Below, in pieces: positions 26,957-37,812 of a DNA stretch of 64,000 bases (its first letter is position 1; each line of letters begins with the position of its first letter). The DNA comes from Winogradskyella echinorum (GTDB lineage Bacteria; Bacteroidota; Bacteroidia; Flavobacteriales; Flavobacteriaceae): assembly GCF_014297365.1 (NCBI RefSeq), contig NZ_JACOQD010000004.1, positions 1-64,000 of the forward strand, read 5' to 3'. A model generated the notes under the pieces. The model saw only the letters and a list, made by a program, of their open reading frames with translations, did no database searches and was not told the origin of the DNA. A program made the position numbers and the translations under genes.

Positions 26957-27820
26957 TTATCCTAAATAAGTTTTTAAGATTTTACTCTTACTAGCATGTC
27001 GTAATCTACGAATTCCTTTTTCTCTAATTTGTCTTACACGCTCACGAGTTAAATCGTAAATTCCTCCAATTTCTTCAAGAGTCATTGGTGGTTGATCACC
27101 AATTCCAAAATTTAATCTAATAACATCACTCTCTTTTTGCGTCAGTGTTTCAAGAGCACGTTCAACTTCAAGGTTTAGAGATTCTTTCATTAAGTTTTTA
27201 TCTGGCCTTGGAGATTCCGTTGCGCTAACAACATCATAAAGACTGAATGTTTCTCCATCTTTTAATGGTGCATCCATAGATAAGTGACGACCAGAATTTT
27301 TCATAGATTGTTTAACCTCACGAGCACTGATGTCTAACTCACGAGCAATTTCTTCAGCATTTGGAGGCCTTTGGTGAAGCTGCTCCAAGTGAGAAAATGC
27401 TTTGTTAATTTTATTTATGGTACCAATTTTATTTAATGGTAAACGTACAATACGAGATTGTTCTGCTAAGGCTTGTAGAATAGCTTGTCTAATCCACCAT
27501 ACAGCATAAGAAATAAATTTGAATCCTCGTGTTTCATCAAAACGTTTTGCAGCTTTAACTAATCCAGCATTGCCTTCATTAATTAAATCTGGTAATTTTA
27601 AACCTTGATTTTGATATTGCTTAGCTACAGAAACCACAAATCTTAAATTGGCTGTAGTTAATTTATCTAATGCAACTTGGTCACCTTTTTTAATAAGTTG
27701 TGCAAGTTCTACCTCTTCTTCTGCAGTAATAAGTGGAATTTTACTGATATCTTGAAGATATTTATCTAACGATTTATCTTCTCTGTTGGTAACCTGCTTG
27801 GTGATTTTTAATTGCCTCAT
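26957..27820 (-). CDS. rpoD: Primary sigma factor of RNA polymerase (RpoD/SigA type)
   Basis: The 287-residue protein is the short primary sigma-70 form typical of Bacteroidota, lacking the long N-terminal region 1.1. It has region 1.2 ([16 protein letters not shown]), region 2 with [20 protein letters not shown] and [15 protein letters not shown] for -7 element melting, and region 3. Region 4 has the helix-turn-helix [19 protein letters not shown]. It would read the TTTG/TAnnTTTG promoters seen in this window. Confidence 0.95.
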   Translation of the reverse strand: MRQLKITKQVTNREDKSLDKYLQDISKIPLITAEEEVELAQLIKKGDQVALDKLTTANLRFVVSVAKQYQNQGLKLPDLINEGNAGLVKAAKRFDETRGFKFISYAVWWIRQAILQALAEQSRIVRLPLNKIGTINKINKAFSHLEQLHQRPPNAEEIARELDISAREVKQSMKNSGRHLSMDAPLKDGETFSLYDVVSATESPRPDKNLMKESLNLEVERALETLTQKESDVIRLNFGIGDQPPMTLEEIGGIYDLTRERVRQIREKGIRRLRHASKSKILKTYLG

Positions 27821-27932
27821 ATATCCTTTAGAAATTTAGTGAACCTACATTATAATCTAATTATTTAGAAAAGCAAGTAAAAATGGAATATTTAACAGAA
27901 ATTGGGAGAAATGTACGGTTTTAGCGTAATTT

Positions 27933-30587
27933 TCAATTCTTTTTAGTTGAATCTTGGGCTTTTTTATCCGTAGTTTTTTTCTTTTTGCCAAAAATACCTC
28001 CCAAAGCATCCTTTATACCTTCTTTCACTTTATCTTCAGCTTTGTTTTTTGTACTATCAGTTTTTGTAGAATCAGTTGTTGTAGTAGAGTTTCCACCTAA
28101 AACACCTCCTAATAAATCATTAATTTTGTCTTTGCCTTTACCAATTAGCTTTTGTTTTTCTATTTCAATGAGTTGTTTCGTTAAGTTAGAAACCCCACTC
28201 GTTAAATCTGTAGTAATATTTGGACTAGAAAATGTACCTCCGATATTAGCCGTTACAGGAATTGTAATTTTATTTACTTCTGCATCATTTATTTTTCCTA
28301 CCAAACGGTTAACTTCACTACCTAAATATTTTGCTGGTACTTGCAAAACAGCACTATAATTCATGGAGTTAGAAAAACTATGAGTTCCTGATACTTCAAT
28401 AGGGATGTCTTTATAATTAATCGTGAAAGGTTTTACAGAAACCTGACCGTTTTCAAAACTTAATTTAGTTTTTATGTCTTTTAAATCTAGTTTATCTAAA
28501 TCTAAGAAATTTAATTTACTACTTAGTCCAGATAATATGGCACTTTGCTCTGTATTTACTTTATCTGTTAATACTTCAGCTAGCGCATCTCCAGTTATGG
28601 TTGCTAGGTCTGGCGAGAAGTTTTCATCTAAAATACCACTCAAATCTATTGTAGAGTTCAGTTTACCTTGTAATACTTTGGCTATAGGTGCTAAAAATTT
28701 CAACATTTCTAATTCTTTAAAAGATTGCGAAATATCAAATTGCTGCATAGCAAGTTTCATATCAAATTTTGGCTTAGCCTCTTTTGTAGAAACATTACCC
28801 GAAATGCCTAATTGACCATTAAACAAATCTGTAGTCATATTTTTAAGATTGGCATTTTGGTCTTTAATTAATAATTGCCCTTTTACATTCTTTAAATTTA
28901 AATTATCATAAATAACTGTTTTTGCATTGGCTGTAATAGTACAATCTAAAAAGTCTGGGATTTTAAGAGACTCAGCATCAGAAGTTGTTTTGTTAGACGT
29001 TTCTGAAGCAGCTTCATCTTCAACCATAAAATCTGAAATGGCAAAGGTGTTAGAATTCACATTAAAATTACCTTGTAGTTTTTTATCGCTCAATAAAAAC
29101 CCGAGAAGATTATTTATAGTTCCGGTTGCTGAGAAATCACTTTTACCAGTTAAAGCATCAAAATTGTTAAGACTAACTGTACCTGGCTTAAAAGTTAAAT
29201 CTGCTTTGTTAATCTGAATTGGGTTTACAATATCCTCAGAAGAGAATATAAAGTCAGAAATTGAAACAGTACCATTATTTTTAATACGTTGGTAGGCATT
29301 AGTTTCAATAGCATCCATATCAAAAGATGTATTTAATTTTCCTTTTAATATTCCACTAAGCTGATTTTCTAATTCAATAGGATAGGCTTTAGAGATATTA
29401 GCTAAATTTAAAACTCCATCTAAGTTGGCATTTACTAACATATTGCCTGTTAGGTTTTTGATATGCGCTTCAGACTTAAAGACATCTTCGTCTATTTTAA
29501 AATCGAGTTGATTTAAATCGACATAAGTATCATCAACATTTCCTGTCGTATTTTTTACGGAAGCGTTAATCATTATATCTCTAACACTTTTAGGTAAATC
29601 AGGATATTTAAAAGAGGCATTATCCGAACGTAAATTAATATCGAGATTAGGAATTGTTTCTTCTGAAACCAATCCTTTAATAATACCATTTACCGTAAAA
29701 TTACCTGTAGTATTTACACTTTCAATATTTTTTGCATAGGCTTTTGGAATTACAGCTAAAAAATCTTTAAAAGAAGATTCAGGATTTTTAAAACTGATGT
29801 CTATCTGTTGTCCTTCTTCCACCATCTGAACAAATCCTTCAAACTCTAACGGCAAAGCATTTATGTAACCTTTATTTTCTTTAAACGTATATTTTTCTTG
29901 TTTTAGGTCTAAATCAATTAAAGCATTGAGCTTTATAATATTATTGCTCAGGTATTCTGTACTGTCAATAGACATGCTAATTTTAGCTTCGGTTTTAGTG
30001 TCTAATTCAGATTGTTCACCAGAAAAAATACCTTTTCCATTATGATTTATTTCGGTAGCGTATAGTTGCGTATTTGCTCCTTCATCTATATAGGTAAATG
30101 CACTATTGTTGAGTTCGTAATTTTCAATATCAAAACTAAAACCGCTAGATTCATCATTATTATTGGTTACTTCAGTATTGTCATCTTCCTTTACAATATC
30201 ATAATTTGTAGTACCATTTTTATTGGTTATTAGGGTTAACAACATTTCATCTGCGATGATTTCGTTAACGACTAAAGGTTCTTCTCCTCCTTTAAATAAT
30301 TCACCCAATGGCATTTCAAAAGATAAAGACTTGGCGGTTACTAAAGTTTCGCCCTTAAATGGTGCTCGGTTAATTATTTTTAAATTTTCAACATTGACTT
30401 CAGCTTTTGGAAAGCTACTAATTAGGCTTAAGCTAATATCATCAAAACTTAAATCGGCATCTAAATTTTCATCCGCATAATTTTGTACAATAGTGTCTAT
30501 TTTAGACTCTAAAACAAAAGGAATAGCGATAAGAATTGCAATGAAAATTAATAATACAATACCAATAATCTTGAAAATTTTCTTCAT
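27933..30587 (-). CDS. AsmA-family membrane protein
   Basis: A single N-terminal membrane helix (IIGIVLLIFIAILIAIPFVL, ending near residue 27) is followed by about 700 residues of repeated amphipathic strands. The C-terminus is Lys/Thr/Asp-rich (about 840-884). This is the pattern of AsmA/TamB-like proteins, which bridge the periplasm and are linked to lipid transport or outer-membrane protein quality. The ATG at 30587 is chosen because it starts directly at the membrane helix (KKIFKIIG); an upstream ATG would add 15 unrelated residues. 884 residues. Confidence 0.85.
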   Translation of the reverse strand: MKKIFKIIGIVLLIFIAILIAIPFVLESKIDTIVQNYADENLDADLSFDDISLSLISSFPKAEVNVENLKIINRAPFKGETLVTAKSLSFEMPLGELFKGGEEPLVVNEIIADEMLLTLITNKNGTTNYDIVKEDDNTEVTNNNDESSGFSFDIENYELNNSAFTYIDEGANTQLYATEINHNGKGIFSGEQSELDTKTEAKISMSIDSTEYLSNNIIKLNALIDLDLKQEKYTFKENKGYINALPLEFEGFVQMVEEGQQIDISFKNPESSFKDFLAVIPKAYAKNIESVNTTGNFTVNGIIKGLVSEETIPNLDINLRSDNASFKYPDLPKSVRDIMINASVKNTTGNVDDTYVDLNQLDFKIDEDVFKSEAHIKNLTGNMLVNANLDGVLNLANISKAYPIELENQLSGILKGKLNTSFDMDAIETNAYQRIKNNGTVSISDFIFSSEDIVNPIQINKADLTFKPGTVSLNNFDALTGKSDFSATGTINNLLGFLLSDKKLQGNFNVNSNTFAISDFMVEDEAASETSNKTTSDAESLKIPDFLDCTITANAKTVIYDNLNLKNVKGQLLIKDQNANLKNMTTDLFNGQLGISGNVSTKEAKPKFDMKLAMQQFDISQSFKELEMLKFLAPIAKVLQGKLNSTIDLSGILDENFSPDLATITGDALAEVLTDKVNTEQSAILSGLSSKLNFLDLDKLDLKDIKTKLSFENGQVSVKPFTINYKDIPIEVSGTHSFSNSMNYSAVLQVPAKYLGSEVNRLVGKINDAEVNKITIPVTANIGGTFSSPNITTDLTSGVSNLTKQLIEIEKQKLIGKGKDKINDLLGGVLGGNSTTTTDSTKTDSTKNKAEDKVKEGIKDALGGIFGKKKKTTDKKAQDSTKKN

Positions 30588-30702
30588 AACGAGGAGTATG
30601 GTTTTAATATAGGTTCTATATATTATACGCAAAAGTCATTAGAATAGTTGTGATTTTATTAAACTTTAAGAAGACTTTAATGATTTAGTAACATTAAAAA
30701 AG

Positions 30703-30810
30703 CTTCTCGATACAATTTCTCATACTTCAAAATTACTCGAAGTGACGAAAGGTTAGATTTTTAACGTCAGTTCGAGTGAAATTGCTTTTTTGCAATTTTA
30801 TATCGAGAAC
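30703..30810. repeat. Nested inverted repeat between AsmA and VUT genes
   Basis: Outer arms ttctcgatacaatt (30704-30717) and the complement of ttatatcgagaac enclose inner arms aattactcgaagtgacg (30731-30747) and cgtcagttcgagtgaaatt. The ...tcga..gtga... core is related to the REP-like repeats near clpP. Confidence 0.6.
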
Positions 30811-30817
30811 AAGGAGT

Positions 30818-31522
30818 TTAGAGTAAGTCAATTTCTTCATTTACTTTTAGTTTAAATCGTTTTCTAAACAAGTAAACTCCTAAATACAAAAATGGTGTGT
30901 CGCAGAAGGCTACTAAAACTTTAAATAAGAAGCCGCTGATTAAAAGACCTTTAAAATTTTCCCATTCGATTATACCAAAAGAACAAAGTAAAAATACAAT
31001 TGTAAATGTATCTACAAATTGCGAAAACCAAGTTGAGAAATTATTACGTAGCCATAGGTGTTTTCCTTGTGTTCGTTTTTTCCAGAAATGATAAATCTGA
31101 ATATCAATAAACTGAGCAAATAAATAGGTGAGCATACTTGCAAATACTGCAATTGTGGAATTGCCAAAAACTGTATTAAACAAACTATTATCAACAGGAG
31201 ACCACGACGTTGCTGGTACAATTGAAGCAGCGTAAATAATCAGTAATGAAAAAAGTGAGGCAAAAATTCCAACCACGACAACATCATTAGCACGCTTTTT
31301 ACCATAGATTTCACTAATTAAATCGGTAATAAGAAATGTTATAGGATACGGCAGAATACCTACTGAAATCTCGAAAAGTTTAGATCCAAAGATTTCTATA
31401 TCGACAGGATACCAATAAAAAAACTTCTGAAAAATTAAGTTTGAAACGACTAATGAGGTTATAAAAAGAGCACCAAGTAATAAATATATACGTTGCGCTA
31501 AAAGCTTGTCTTTTAATGGCAT
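30818..31522 (-). CDS. VUT-family (YhhQ) queuosine precursor transporter
   Basis: The 234-residue integral membrane protein has about six helices. It carries the family's N-terminal SNLIFQKFFYWYP, a central PYPITFLITDLISEIYGKKRANDVV motif and a VDTFTIVFLLCSFGIIEWENF segment. VUT/YhhQ proteins import 7-deazaguanine precursors for queuosine in tRNA in characterised bacteria; that substrate is inherited from the family. It faces folK divergently across 71 bp. Confidence 0.9.
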   Translation of the reverse strand: MPLKDKLLAQRIYLLLGALFITSLVVSNLIFQKFFYWYPVDIEIFGSKLFEISVGILPYPITFLITDLISEIYGKKRANDVVVVGIFASLFSLLIIYAASIVPATSWSPVDNSLFNTVFGNSTIAVFASMLTYLFAQFIDIQIYHFWKKRTQGKHLWLRNNFSTWFSQFVDTFTIVFLLCSFGIIEWENFKGLLISGFLFKVLVAFCDTPFLYLGVYLFRKRFKLKVNEEIDLL

Positions 31523-31593
31523 TGAAAATGGTTAATAAATAGTTTTAGTAAAGATAAAGGATTAATTATTCTTTTAGTTATTTTGCTAATTCG

Positions 31594-32721
31594 ATGACAT
31601 CTAACAAAACCATTTATATAGCATTAGGAAGTAACAAGGGCAATAAGATGCAGTTTTTGCAATCTGCCATTGATGCTGTTTTTGAGAAAATTGGTGCGGT
31701 TGGTAAAATTTCTAAGGTATATGAGACACCAGCTTTAGGTTTTGAGGGAGACAATTTTTATAACGCTTGTATAATGGTGAAAACCGAATTGAAGCCTAAA
31801 AAATTACTCAAAGAACTTAAAGGCATTGAGTCTAAATTAGGTAGAGCAAAGAAAACTAAAGATAGTTACGAGTCTCGTGAAATAGATTTAGATATTTTGT
31901 TTTATGAAGATGAGGTTATAAATGAAAAGTCCTTAATTGTACCGCATCCAAGTTTACATTTAAGAAGGTTTGTTTTACAGCCGCTTGCTGATATTGCAAA
32001 AGATATAGAGCATCCTGTGTTTAAAAAATCTATTGCAGTTTTATTGGAGGAATGTAAAGATACATCGCAAATAGAAGCAATTAGAATATGGTTAAAAAAT
32101 CCAAAAAAGAGCTACAGTTTTAGTGATTTTAATTTTATTGCGATTGAAGGTAATATTGGTGCAGGGAAAACAAGTTTATCTAAAAAAATAGCACAAGATT
32201 TTAATGCCAAGCTCATCTTAGAACGTTTTGCTGACAATCCGTTTTTACCAAAGTTTTACAAAGAGCCAGAACGTTATGCCTTTACTTTAGAAATGTCTTT
32301 TCTCGCAGATCGTTACCAACAAATCTCTGACGACTTATCGCAATTAGATTTATTTAAGGATTTTATGGTGAGTGATTACGATGTACATAAATCGTTGGTG
32401 TTTTCTAAAGTGACCTTGCCAGAAGACGAGTTTAGATTATACCGAAAACTGTTTTATCAGGTATATAAAGACATTGCTAGGCCAGACTTATATGTCTATC
32501 TCTACCAAAATACAGAGCGTTTACAAGCTAATATTAAAAAACGAGGGCGTAAATACGAAAGTGAAATAGAGGATGAGTATTTAGAAAAAATAAATTCTGG
32601 GTATTTAGAATTCTTAAAATCTCAAACCGATTTAAATGTGAAGATTATAGATATTTCTGATCGTGATTTTGTTAAGAATCGTGAAGATTATTTGTGGTTG
32701 CTGAATGAGATAAATGGCTAA
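31594..32721 (+). CDS. folK: FolK (HPPK) fused to deoxynucleoside kinase
   Basis: Residues 1-160 are 6-hydroxymethyl-7,8-dihydropterin pyrophosphokinase: YIALGSNKGNK at the start, RAKKTKDSYESREIDLDILF (the conserved signature, about 85-103) and PHPSLHLRRFVL. Residues about 175-375 are a deoxynucleoside kinase: P-loop GNIGAGKT (186-193) and LILERFADNPFLP. A C-terminal LID-type region with KKRGRKYESEI follows. The first half makes folate precursor, the second salvages deoxynucleosides. Such a fusion is a Bacteroidota trait. The 3' end overlaps the convergent methyltransferase gene by 4 bp. Confidence 0.95.
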   Translation: MTSNKTIYIALGSNKGNKMQFLQSAIDAVFEKIGAVGKISKVYETPALGFEGDNFYNACIMVKTELKPKKLLKELKGIESKLGRAKKTKDSYESREIDLDILFYEDEVINEKSLIVPHPSLHLRRFVLQPLADIAKDIEHPVFKKSIAVLLEECKDTSQIEAIRIWLKNPKKSYSFSDFNFIAIEGNIGAGKTSLSKKIAQDFNAKLILERFADNPFLPKFYKEPERYAFTLEMSFLADRYQQISDDLSQLDLFKDFMVSDYDVHKSLVFSKVTLPEDEFRLYRKLFYQVYKDIARPDLYVYLYQNTERLQANIKKRGRKYESEIEDEYLEKINSGYLEFLKSQTDLNVKIIDISDRDFVKNREDYLWLLNEING

Positions 32722-33377
32722 AAAAGTGAATAAAGAATAGTTGTAATTCTACCCTTATTCTCGCTAAGAGTAGTTTCACTAATAATTTCTGATGATCTAA
32801 CCTTGAAATTAAAAGGTGCAGCCAACAAATCTAAACCACTATTCTGTTTTAACCTTATCCCTTGACTAGCAATTTTATCCTTATTGGGTTCAAAATTACC
32901 ATTCGGTAAATGCTCTGTAAGAATAATGTACTTGTAATCTAAAAGTTTGTTGACAATACTCTTTATTTCTTCATTAGATAAATGCTGAAGCACTTGTCTT
33001 AGTATAATACAATCTGTTTTTGGTAATTTATCTTTTGAAATATCTAAACAATGAAACTCAAGATTATTAGCCTGAAACAATTTTTTATTTCTAATGATTA
33101 GGTCTTCAACAATATCTACGGCAATATATTTTTTAGTGTACTTAACTAAATGTTTTCCAATATTAAAATCGCCACAGCCCAAATCGCAAACGGTTAAATC
33201 ATTGTTGTGAGAACTTAAAAAAGAAATAACAGCATCTAAATAAGGCTTTATTATTGTAGCCTCGTGAGAACCTTCTCCAGAATAAAAATCGAAATCTTTA
33301 CCACCCCAAAGATGTTGCTCGTAAATTTGTTGCATTACGGCTTTTGTAGGCCATGGTGTTTTTGTTTTTTTTGACAT
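32718..33377 (-). CDS. Class I SAM-dependent methyltransferase
   Basis: The 219-residue protein has motif I VCDLGCGDFNIGK (around residue 65) with the glycine-rich SAM-binding loop, then IAVDIVEDLIIRN and CIILRQVLQHLSNEE, the usual post-motif helix. The C-terminus LSENKGRITTILYSLF lacks other catalytic signatures. Substrate unknown. It overlaps folK by 4 bp convergently and lies 28 bp downstream of the hypothetical exported gene on its own strand. Confidence 0.85.
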   Translation of the reverse strand: MSKKTKTPWPTKAVMQQIYEQHLWGGKDFDFYSGEGSHEATIIKPYLDAVISFLSSHNNDLTVCDLGCGDFNIGKHLVKYTKKYIAVDIVEDLIIRNKKLFQANNLEFHCLDISKDKLPKTDCIILRQVLQHLSNEEIKSIVNKLLDYKYIILTEHLPNGNFEPNKDKIASQGIRLKQNSGLDLLAAPFNFKVRSSEIISETTLSENKGRITTILYSLF

Positions 33378-33405
33378 TTTTATTTAAGAACCACTTTACT
33401 ATTTT

Positions 33406-34182
33406 TTAATAGTATTCAATTTCTCTGTAAGTAATTTTATTCAAGGCTTTGTTCTTAATTTCTTTTTTAACTATCCAGTTATTTTTCTTGTCAAGAATAT
33501 ATTTAAATCTTGTAATACTAATTAATTTATCATTTTTATCAAACTCTTTTTCAAGTTTTAAAAGTTTGCTTTTTCTCCATTTATAAGTAAATCTATTATG
33601 CTTGTATTTAATATCCGACTTAGTCCAATCCATTTCTATTGTTCTCTCTTTTTTATCGTATTTTTCTTTAAGATTTATATAAGTGGAGTAATCATCTTTA
33701 ATTGCATCTAAATACTTTTCATAATAAAAATAGTTGCTAGAGATTAGTTTATTATTAGAATCATAATAATACAATTCTTCAAATTTGTATTCTTTTTCAT
33801 TTCTAATATAATTGAAATGTATTTTAAATAATAGTTCATTACGATATTCGTAATGGGTTTTAATATTGATAGAATCTCTTTCAAGATATGAGTTAGAATA
33901 AATTATTTGATTATTGTTGTTGTAATAAAACTTAGTTTCATTTTTACTTTTTGGAATAGAATTGTTATAAATGGTTCTTATACTTCTTAGCTTTTTTCCA
34001 TGTATATCATAAAATGTTTCATTTGTTTCAGTTATAGAGTTATGATATGTACTATCATTTAATAACTGTCTATATGTTTCTGTAATATTTATTCTTTTAA
34101 TTCCTTTTTTTGAAAATTCACTTTGAGAGTGACACAATTGAATTGAAATAAAAAAAACAATAATTAATTTTATCAGTCTCAT
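33406..34182 (-). CDS. Hypothetical exported protein
   Basis: A signal peptide (residues 1-19, cut near CHSQ) precedes about 240 residues rich in Tyr, Asn, Lys and Ile with repeated strand-turn-strand units such as FYYNNNNQIIYSNSYL and YYYDSNNKLISSNYFYY. These are reminiscent of YD/RHS-like or toast-rack repeats, though no full match is claimed. The base composition is lower in GC than the neighbours, which may reflect transfer. Its stop shares one base with the start region of the TrmH-type gene, so the two may be translationally coupled. Confidence 0.7.
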   Translation of the reverse strand: MRLIKLIIVFFISIQLCHSQSEFSKKGIKRINITETYRQLLNDSTYHNSITETNETFYDIHGKKLRSIRTIYNNSIPKSKNETKFYYNNNNQIIYSNSYLERDSINIKTHYEYRNELLFKIHFNYIRNEKEYKFEELYYYDSNNKLISSNYFYYEKYLDAIKDDYSTYINLKEKYDKKERTIEMDWTKSDIKYKHNRFTYKWRKSKLLKLEKEFDKNDKLISITRFKYILDKKNNWIVKKEIKNKALNKITYREIEYY

Positions 34183-34712
34183 TAGTCTTTAAGTTTACTA
34201 AACACATCCCAAACCACAACACCACAGCTTACAGATATATTTAATGAATGTTTAGTGCCATATTGCGGAATCTCAATAACTAGATCGCTGGCATCAACAA
34301 CATCTTGTGCCACACCTTTAACTTCATTACCAAAAACAAATGCGTATTTAGTATTAGGTCGAGGTTTAAATTCGTTGAGCATCTTGGCGTTTTCAGCTTG
34401 TTCAATAGAACAAATAGTTACACCTTCAATTTTTAACTTTTCAATTATTTCTAACGTGTTTTCTGCATACTCCCAATCTACAGTTTCTGTGCTGCCAAGA
34501 GCTGTTTTTCTAATATCGTTATGAGGTGGTTGTGCAGTAATTCCGCAGAGATAAATTTTTTCAACTAAGAAGGCATCACTTGTTCTAAAGACAGAGCCAA
34601 TATTATTTAGGCTTCTAATATTATCTAGAATGATAATGATTGGTGACTTCTCAGCTGCTTTGAACTCTGAAACATCTAGTCTGTCTAATTCTTCGTTTTT
34701 TAGTTTTCTCAT
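34182..34712 (-). CDS. TrmH/SpoU-family RNA 2'-O-methyltransferase
   Basis: The protein has the SPOUT-type signatures: IIIILDNIRSLNNIGSVFRT near the N-terminus, a middle FVFGNEVKGV and a C-terminal IPQYGTKHSLNISVSCGV (knot). It methylates a ribose in tRNA or rRNA; the exact target is unknown. Two ATGs are possible. The first (34721) lies inside a palindromic repeat at 34716-34786, so the second (34712), giving RKLKNEELDRL at the start, is preferred. The first three residues of the longer form are therefore doubtful. Confidence 0.9.
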   Translation of the reverse strand: MRKLKNEELDRLDVSEFKAAEKSPIIIILDNIRSLNNIGSVFRTSDAFLVEKIYLCGITAQPPHNDIRKTALGSTETVDWEYAENTLEIIEKLKIEGVTICSIEQAENAKMLNEFKPRPNTKYAFVFGNEVKGVAQDVVDASDLVIEIPQYGTKHSLNISVSCGVVVWDVFSKLKD

Positions 34713-34715
34713 ATT

Positions 34716-34786
34716 TGTCATTCCTGCGAAGGCAGGAATCTATTTTTTATTACAGCTTGTGGATTCCTGCTTCCGCAGGAATGACA
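34716..34786. repeat. Near-perfect 25-bp palindromic repeat upstream of the TrmH-type gene
   Basis: The left arm (34716-34740, tgtcattcctgc...) and right arm (34762-34786, ...gcaggaatgaca) are complementary along nearly all of their length, with a 21-base spacer. Each arm also contains a small internal palindrome (cctgcgaaggcagg). It is of the type of dispersed short palindromes of Bacteroidota. Confidence 0.75.
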
Positions 34787-34895
34787 GTATAGTTTATCAA
34801 CACTTGTAGATAACTTATAGGTTTTAAGCTTCAATAAGCCTCAAAATATAAGTAAATTTACAATCTTACAATTTCAACAAAAATAAAGAAAACCA

Positions 34896-37508
34896 TTGGC
34901 TAAAAAAGTAAAAAAAGTAACACCATTAATGAAGCAGTATAATGCCATCAAGGTTAAATATCCTGATGCCTTGTTATTGTTTCGTGTTGGGGATTTTTAC
35001 GAAACCTTTGGTAGTGATGCGGTAAAAGCATCTAAGATTTTAGATATTATCTTAACCAAGCGTGGTGCTGGTAGCGATAGTGAAACAGAGCTGGCAGGTT
35101 TTCCACATCATTCCTTAAATACGTATTTACCTAAACTAGTAAGAGCAGGTGAGCGTGTTGCCATTTGCGACCAATTAGAAGATCCTAAGCAGACTAAGAC
35201 TATTGTAAAGCGTGGTGTTACGGAATTGGTAACGCCAGGAGTGGCTTTTAATGATGATATTTTACATTCAAAATCAAACAACTTTTTAGCGGCTGTCCAT
35301 TTTGATAAAAAATATATTGGAATTTCATTTTTAGATATTTCTACAGGAGAATTTTTAACATCGCAAGGTAATGCCGAGTATATTGATAAGCTACTTCAAA
35401 ATTTTAAGCCAAGTGAAGTTTTAATTTCTAAACAATGCAGAAAAGTATTTGCAGAGACTTTCGGAAATGATTTTCATACATTTTATCTAGAAGATTGGGT
35501 ATTTCAAGCAGATTATGCTAATGAGAGCTTAATTAAACATTTTAATACTAAAACCCTTAAAGGCTTTGGTATTGAAGATTTATACGAAGGCATTATTGCA
35601 TCTGGTGTTGTGCTTCATTATTTAGGTGAAACCAGACATAATAAGTTAGAACACATTGCAACAATTTCTAGAATAGCAACAGACGATTATGTGTGGATGG
35701 ATAAATTTACCATAAGAAATCTAGAATTATATAATTCTACCAACGCTAATGCGGTAACGCTTATAAATGTTATAGATAAAACGATTTCTGCAATGGGAGG
35801 ACGAACGTTAAAACGTTGGTTAGCATTACCATTAAAGCATGCAGATAAAATAAAACAACGTCATGAGGTCGTTCAATTTCTATTAGATAATGAAGTTGTA
35901 CTTCAAAAAATACAAGGACAGATAAAGCATATTGGTGATATAGAACGTTTAATTTCTAAGATTGCTACCACCAAAGTGAGTCCACGAGAAGTTATTCAAC
36001 TTAAAAATTCATTGGAAGCTATTGTGCCAATCAAATCTTTAGCTGAGAACTGTAATAACGAAGCCTTAAAAGTTTTAGGAGATAACTTAAATAATTGCGA
36101 TTTACTCAGAGAAAAAATTAGGCAAACCTTAAATGAAGAAGCTCCTGTAAATATTTTAAAAGGAAATTCTATTGCTGAAGGATTCTCAGAAGAATTAGAT
36201 GAGCTAAGAGGTTTGTCTAAATCTGGAAAAGATTATTTAGACAATATGTTGCAGCGCGAAAGTGAGCGCACAGGCATTACATCTTTAAAAATAGCGTCAA
36301 ACAACGTTTTTGGATATTATATTGAAGTTAGAAACTCGCATAAAGATAAAGTACCAGAAGAATGGATACGTAAACAAACCTTGGTAAATGCTGAACGTTA
36401 CATTACAGAAGAGCTTAAAGAATACGAAGCAAAAATTCTTGGTGCTGAAGAGCGTATTTTAGCCATTGAGCAACAGTTATTTGCCGAATTGGTGACGTGG
36501 ATGCATCAATTTATTATTCAAGTACAACAGAATGCTCAGCTTATAGGACAATTAGATTGTTTATGTGGTTTTGCAAGCTTAGCAAAAACTAATAAGTATA
36601 ATTACCCACAAATTGATGATAGTTTCGATTTAGAGATTAAAAATGGTCGTCACCCTGTAATTGAAAAGCAATTACCGTTAGGAGAACCCTATATTGCCAA
36701 TGATGTTTATTTAGATCGCGAATCTCAACAAATCATTATGATTACTGGACCAAACATGTCTGGTAAATCGGCTATTTTAAGACAAACCGCTTTAATTGTT
36801 TTATTGGCACAAATAGGAAGTTTTGTACCTGCAGAAAGTGCTAGAATTGGGTTAGTAGATAAGATATTTACTAGAGTTGGTGCCAGCGATAATATTTCTA
36901 TGGGAGAATCTACGTTTATGGTAGAGATGAACGAAACAGCGTCGATTCTTAATAATATTTCCGACCGAAGTTTGGTACTGCTGGACGAAATAGGAAGAGG
37001 AACCAGTACTTATGATGGTATTTCTATTGCTTGGGCAATTAGTGAATATTTGCACGAGCATCCTGCAAAACCAAAAACCTTATTTGCTACACATTACCAT
37101 GAGTTAAATGAAATGACTGAAACATTTAGTCGTATAAAAAACTTTAATGTTTCAGTAAAAGAACTAGAGGACAATGTTTTATTTGTGCGTAAGCTTGTTG
37201 AAGGAGGTAGCGAGCATAGTTTTGGAATACATGTTGCAAAAATGGCAGGAATGCCACAACAAGTTATAAGAAGAGCTAACAAAATTTTATCTAAATTAGA
37301 GAAGTCACATTCTAGTGAAGAGCTAACAGACAAGGTAAAAACACTAAAAGACGATCTGCAGTTAAGTTTTTTTAACTTAGATGATCCTTTATTAGAAGAG
37401 ATAAAGGATGAAATTTTGCATACAGATATAGATACATTAACGCCTGTAGAAGCCCTAATGAAGCTTAATGAGATTAAACGAATGCTTGTAAAGAAAAAGC
37501 AAGCTTAA
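34896..37508 (+). CDS. mutS: DNA mismatch repair protein MutS
   Basis: MutS recognises mismatched DNA. The mismatch-recognition segment is [11 protein letters not shown] near residue 30 (Phe of the F-x-E motif). The ATPase domain has Walker A GPNMSGKS (618-625), [10 protein letters not shown] (Walker B with Asp697-Glu698) and FATHYHEL. 870 residues is a normal length. Start is TTG at 34896, giving [15 protein letters not shown]. No mutL lies nearby. Confidence 0.97.
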   Translation: MAKKVKKVTPLMKQYNAIKVKYPDALLLFRVGDFYETFGSDAVKASKILDIILTKRGAGSDSETELAGFPHHSLNTYLPKLVRAGERVAICDQLEDPKQTKTIVKRGVTELVTPGVAFNDDILHSKSNNFLAAVHFDKKYIGISFLDISTGEFLTSQGNAEYIDKLLQNFKPSEVLISKQCRKVFAETFGNDFHTFYLEDWVFQADYANESLIKHFNTKTLKGFGIEDLYEGIIASGVVLHYLGETRHNKLEHIATISRIATDDYVWMDKFTIRNLELYNSTNANAVTLINVIDKTISAMGGRTLKRWLALPLKHADKIKQRHEVVQFLLDNEVVLQKIQGQIKHIGDIERLISKIATTKVSPREVIQLKNSLEAIVPIKSLAENCNNEALKVLGDNLNNCDLLREKIRQTLNEEAPVNILKGNSIAEGFSEELDELRGLSKSGKDYLDNMLQRESERTGITSLKIASNNVFGYYIEVRNSHKDKVPEEWIRKQTLVNAERYITEELKEYEAKILGAEERILAIEQQLFAELVTWMHQFIIQVQQNAQLIGQLDCLCGFASLAKTNKYNYPQIDDSFDLEIKNGRHPVIEKQLPLGEPYIANDVYLDRESQQIIMITGPNMSGKSAILRQTALIVLLAQIGSFVPAESARIGLVDKIFTRVGASDNISMGESTFMVEMNETASILNNISDRSLVLLDEIGRGTSTYDGISIAWAISEYLHEHPAKPKTLFATHYHELNEMTETFSRIKNFNVSVKELEDNVLFVRKLVEGGSEHSFGIHVAKMAGMPQQVIRRANKILSKLEKSHSSEELTDKVKTLKDDLQLSFFNLDDPLLEEIKDEILHTDIDTLTPVEALMKLNEIKRMLVKKKQA

Positions 37509-37536
37509 AAGTTTTTTAATTTATTTAGAAAAAGGC

Positions 37537-37566
37537 TTTGCATTTATAAGAAATATTTTAAATTTG
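37537..37566 (+). promoter_or_regulatory. Promoter for the tRNA operon
   Basis: TTTG (37537-37540) and an exact TAAATTTG (37559-37566) with 18 bp between them match the Bacteroidota promoter. tRNA-Gly starts 37 bp after it. Confidence 0.6.
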
Positions 37567-37602
37567 CATCCGCTTTTAAAGCGAAATAGTTCTTTAAAAA
37601 TT

Positions 37603-37674
37603 GCGAAAGTAGCTCAGGGGTAGAGCATCACCTTGCCAAGGTGGAGGTCGTGGGTTCAAATCCCATCTTTCGCT
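37603..37674 (+). tRNA. tRNA-Gly (anticodon GCC)
   Basis: Acceptor arms gcgaaag and ctttcgc pair fully, the D arm has agctcaggggtagagc, the anticodon loop ttgccaa carries GCC, and the T arm has gggttcaaatccc. 72 bases; the CCA end is not encoded. Confidence 0.95.
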
Positions 37675-37722
37675 CTATTCTTTTATAAAATACCAATTTG
37701 ATTACAATGTCGTAATCAGGAT

Positions 37723-37806
37723 GCTGAAGTGGTGGAATTGGTAGACACGTTGGACTTAAAATCCAATGTCCATTAGGACGTACGGGTTCAAGTCCCGTCT
37801 TCAGTA
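37723..37806 (+). tRNA. tRNA-Leu (anticodon TAA)
   Basis: The class II tRNA has acceptor gctgaag and cttcagt, anticodon stem ttgga/tccaa with loop cttaaaa (TAA), a long variable arm (tgtccattaggacg) and T arm cgggttcaagtcccg. About 84 bases. Its 3' part is copied downstream (see repeat at 37794-38137). Confidence 0.94.
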
Positions 37807-37812
37807 CAGATG

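Noticed and set aside
27985..28359. Plus-strand frames opposite the AsmA-like gene
   Set aside because: Antisense shadows of a long, clearly coding minus-strand gene; Ser/Pro/Phe-rich without a domain.
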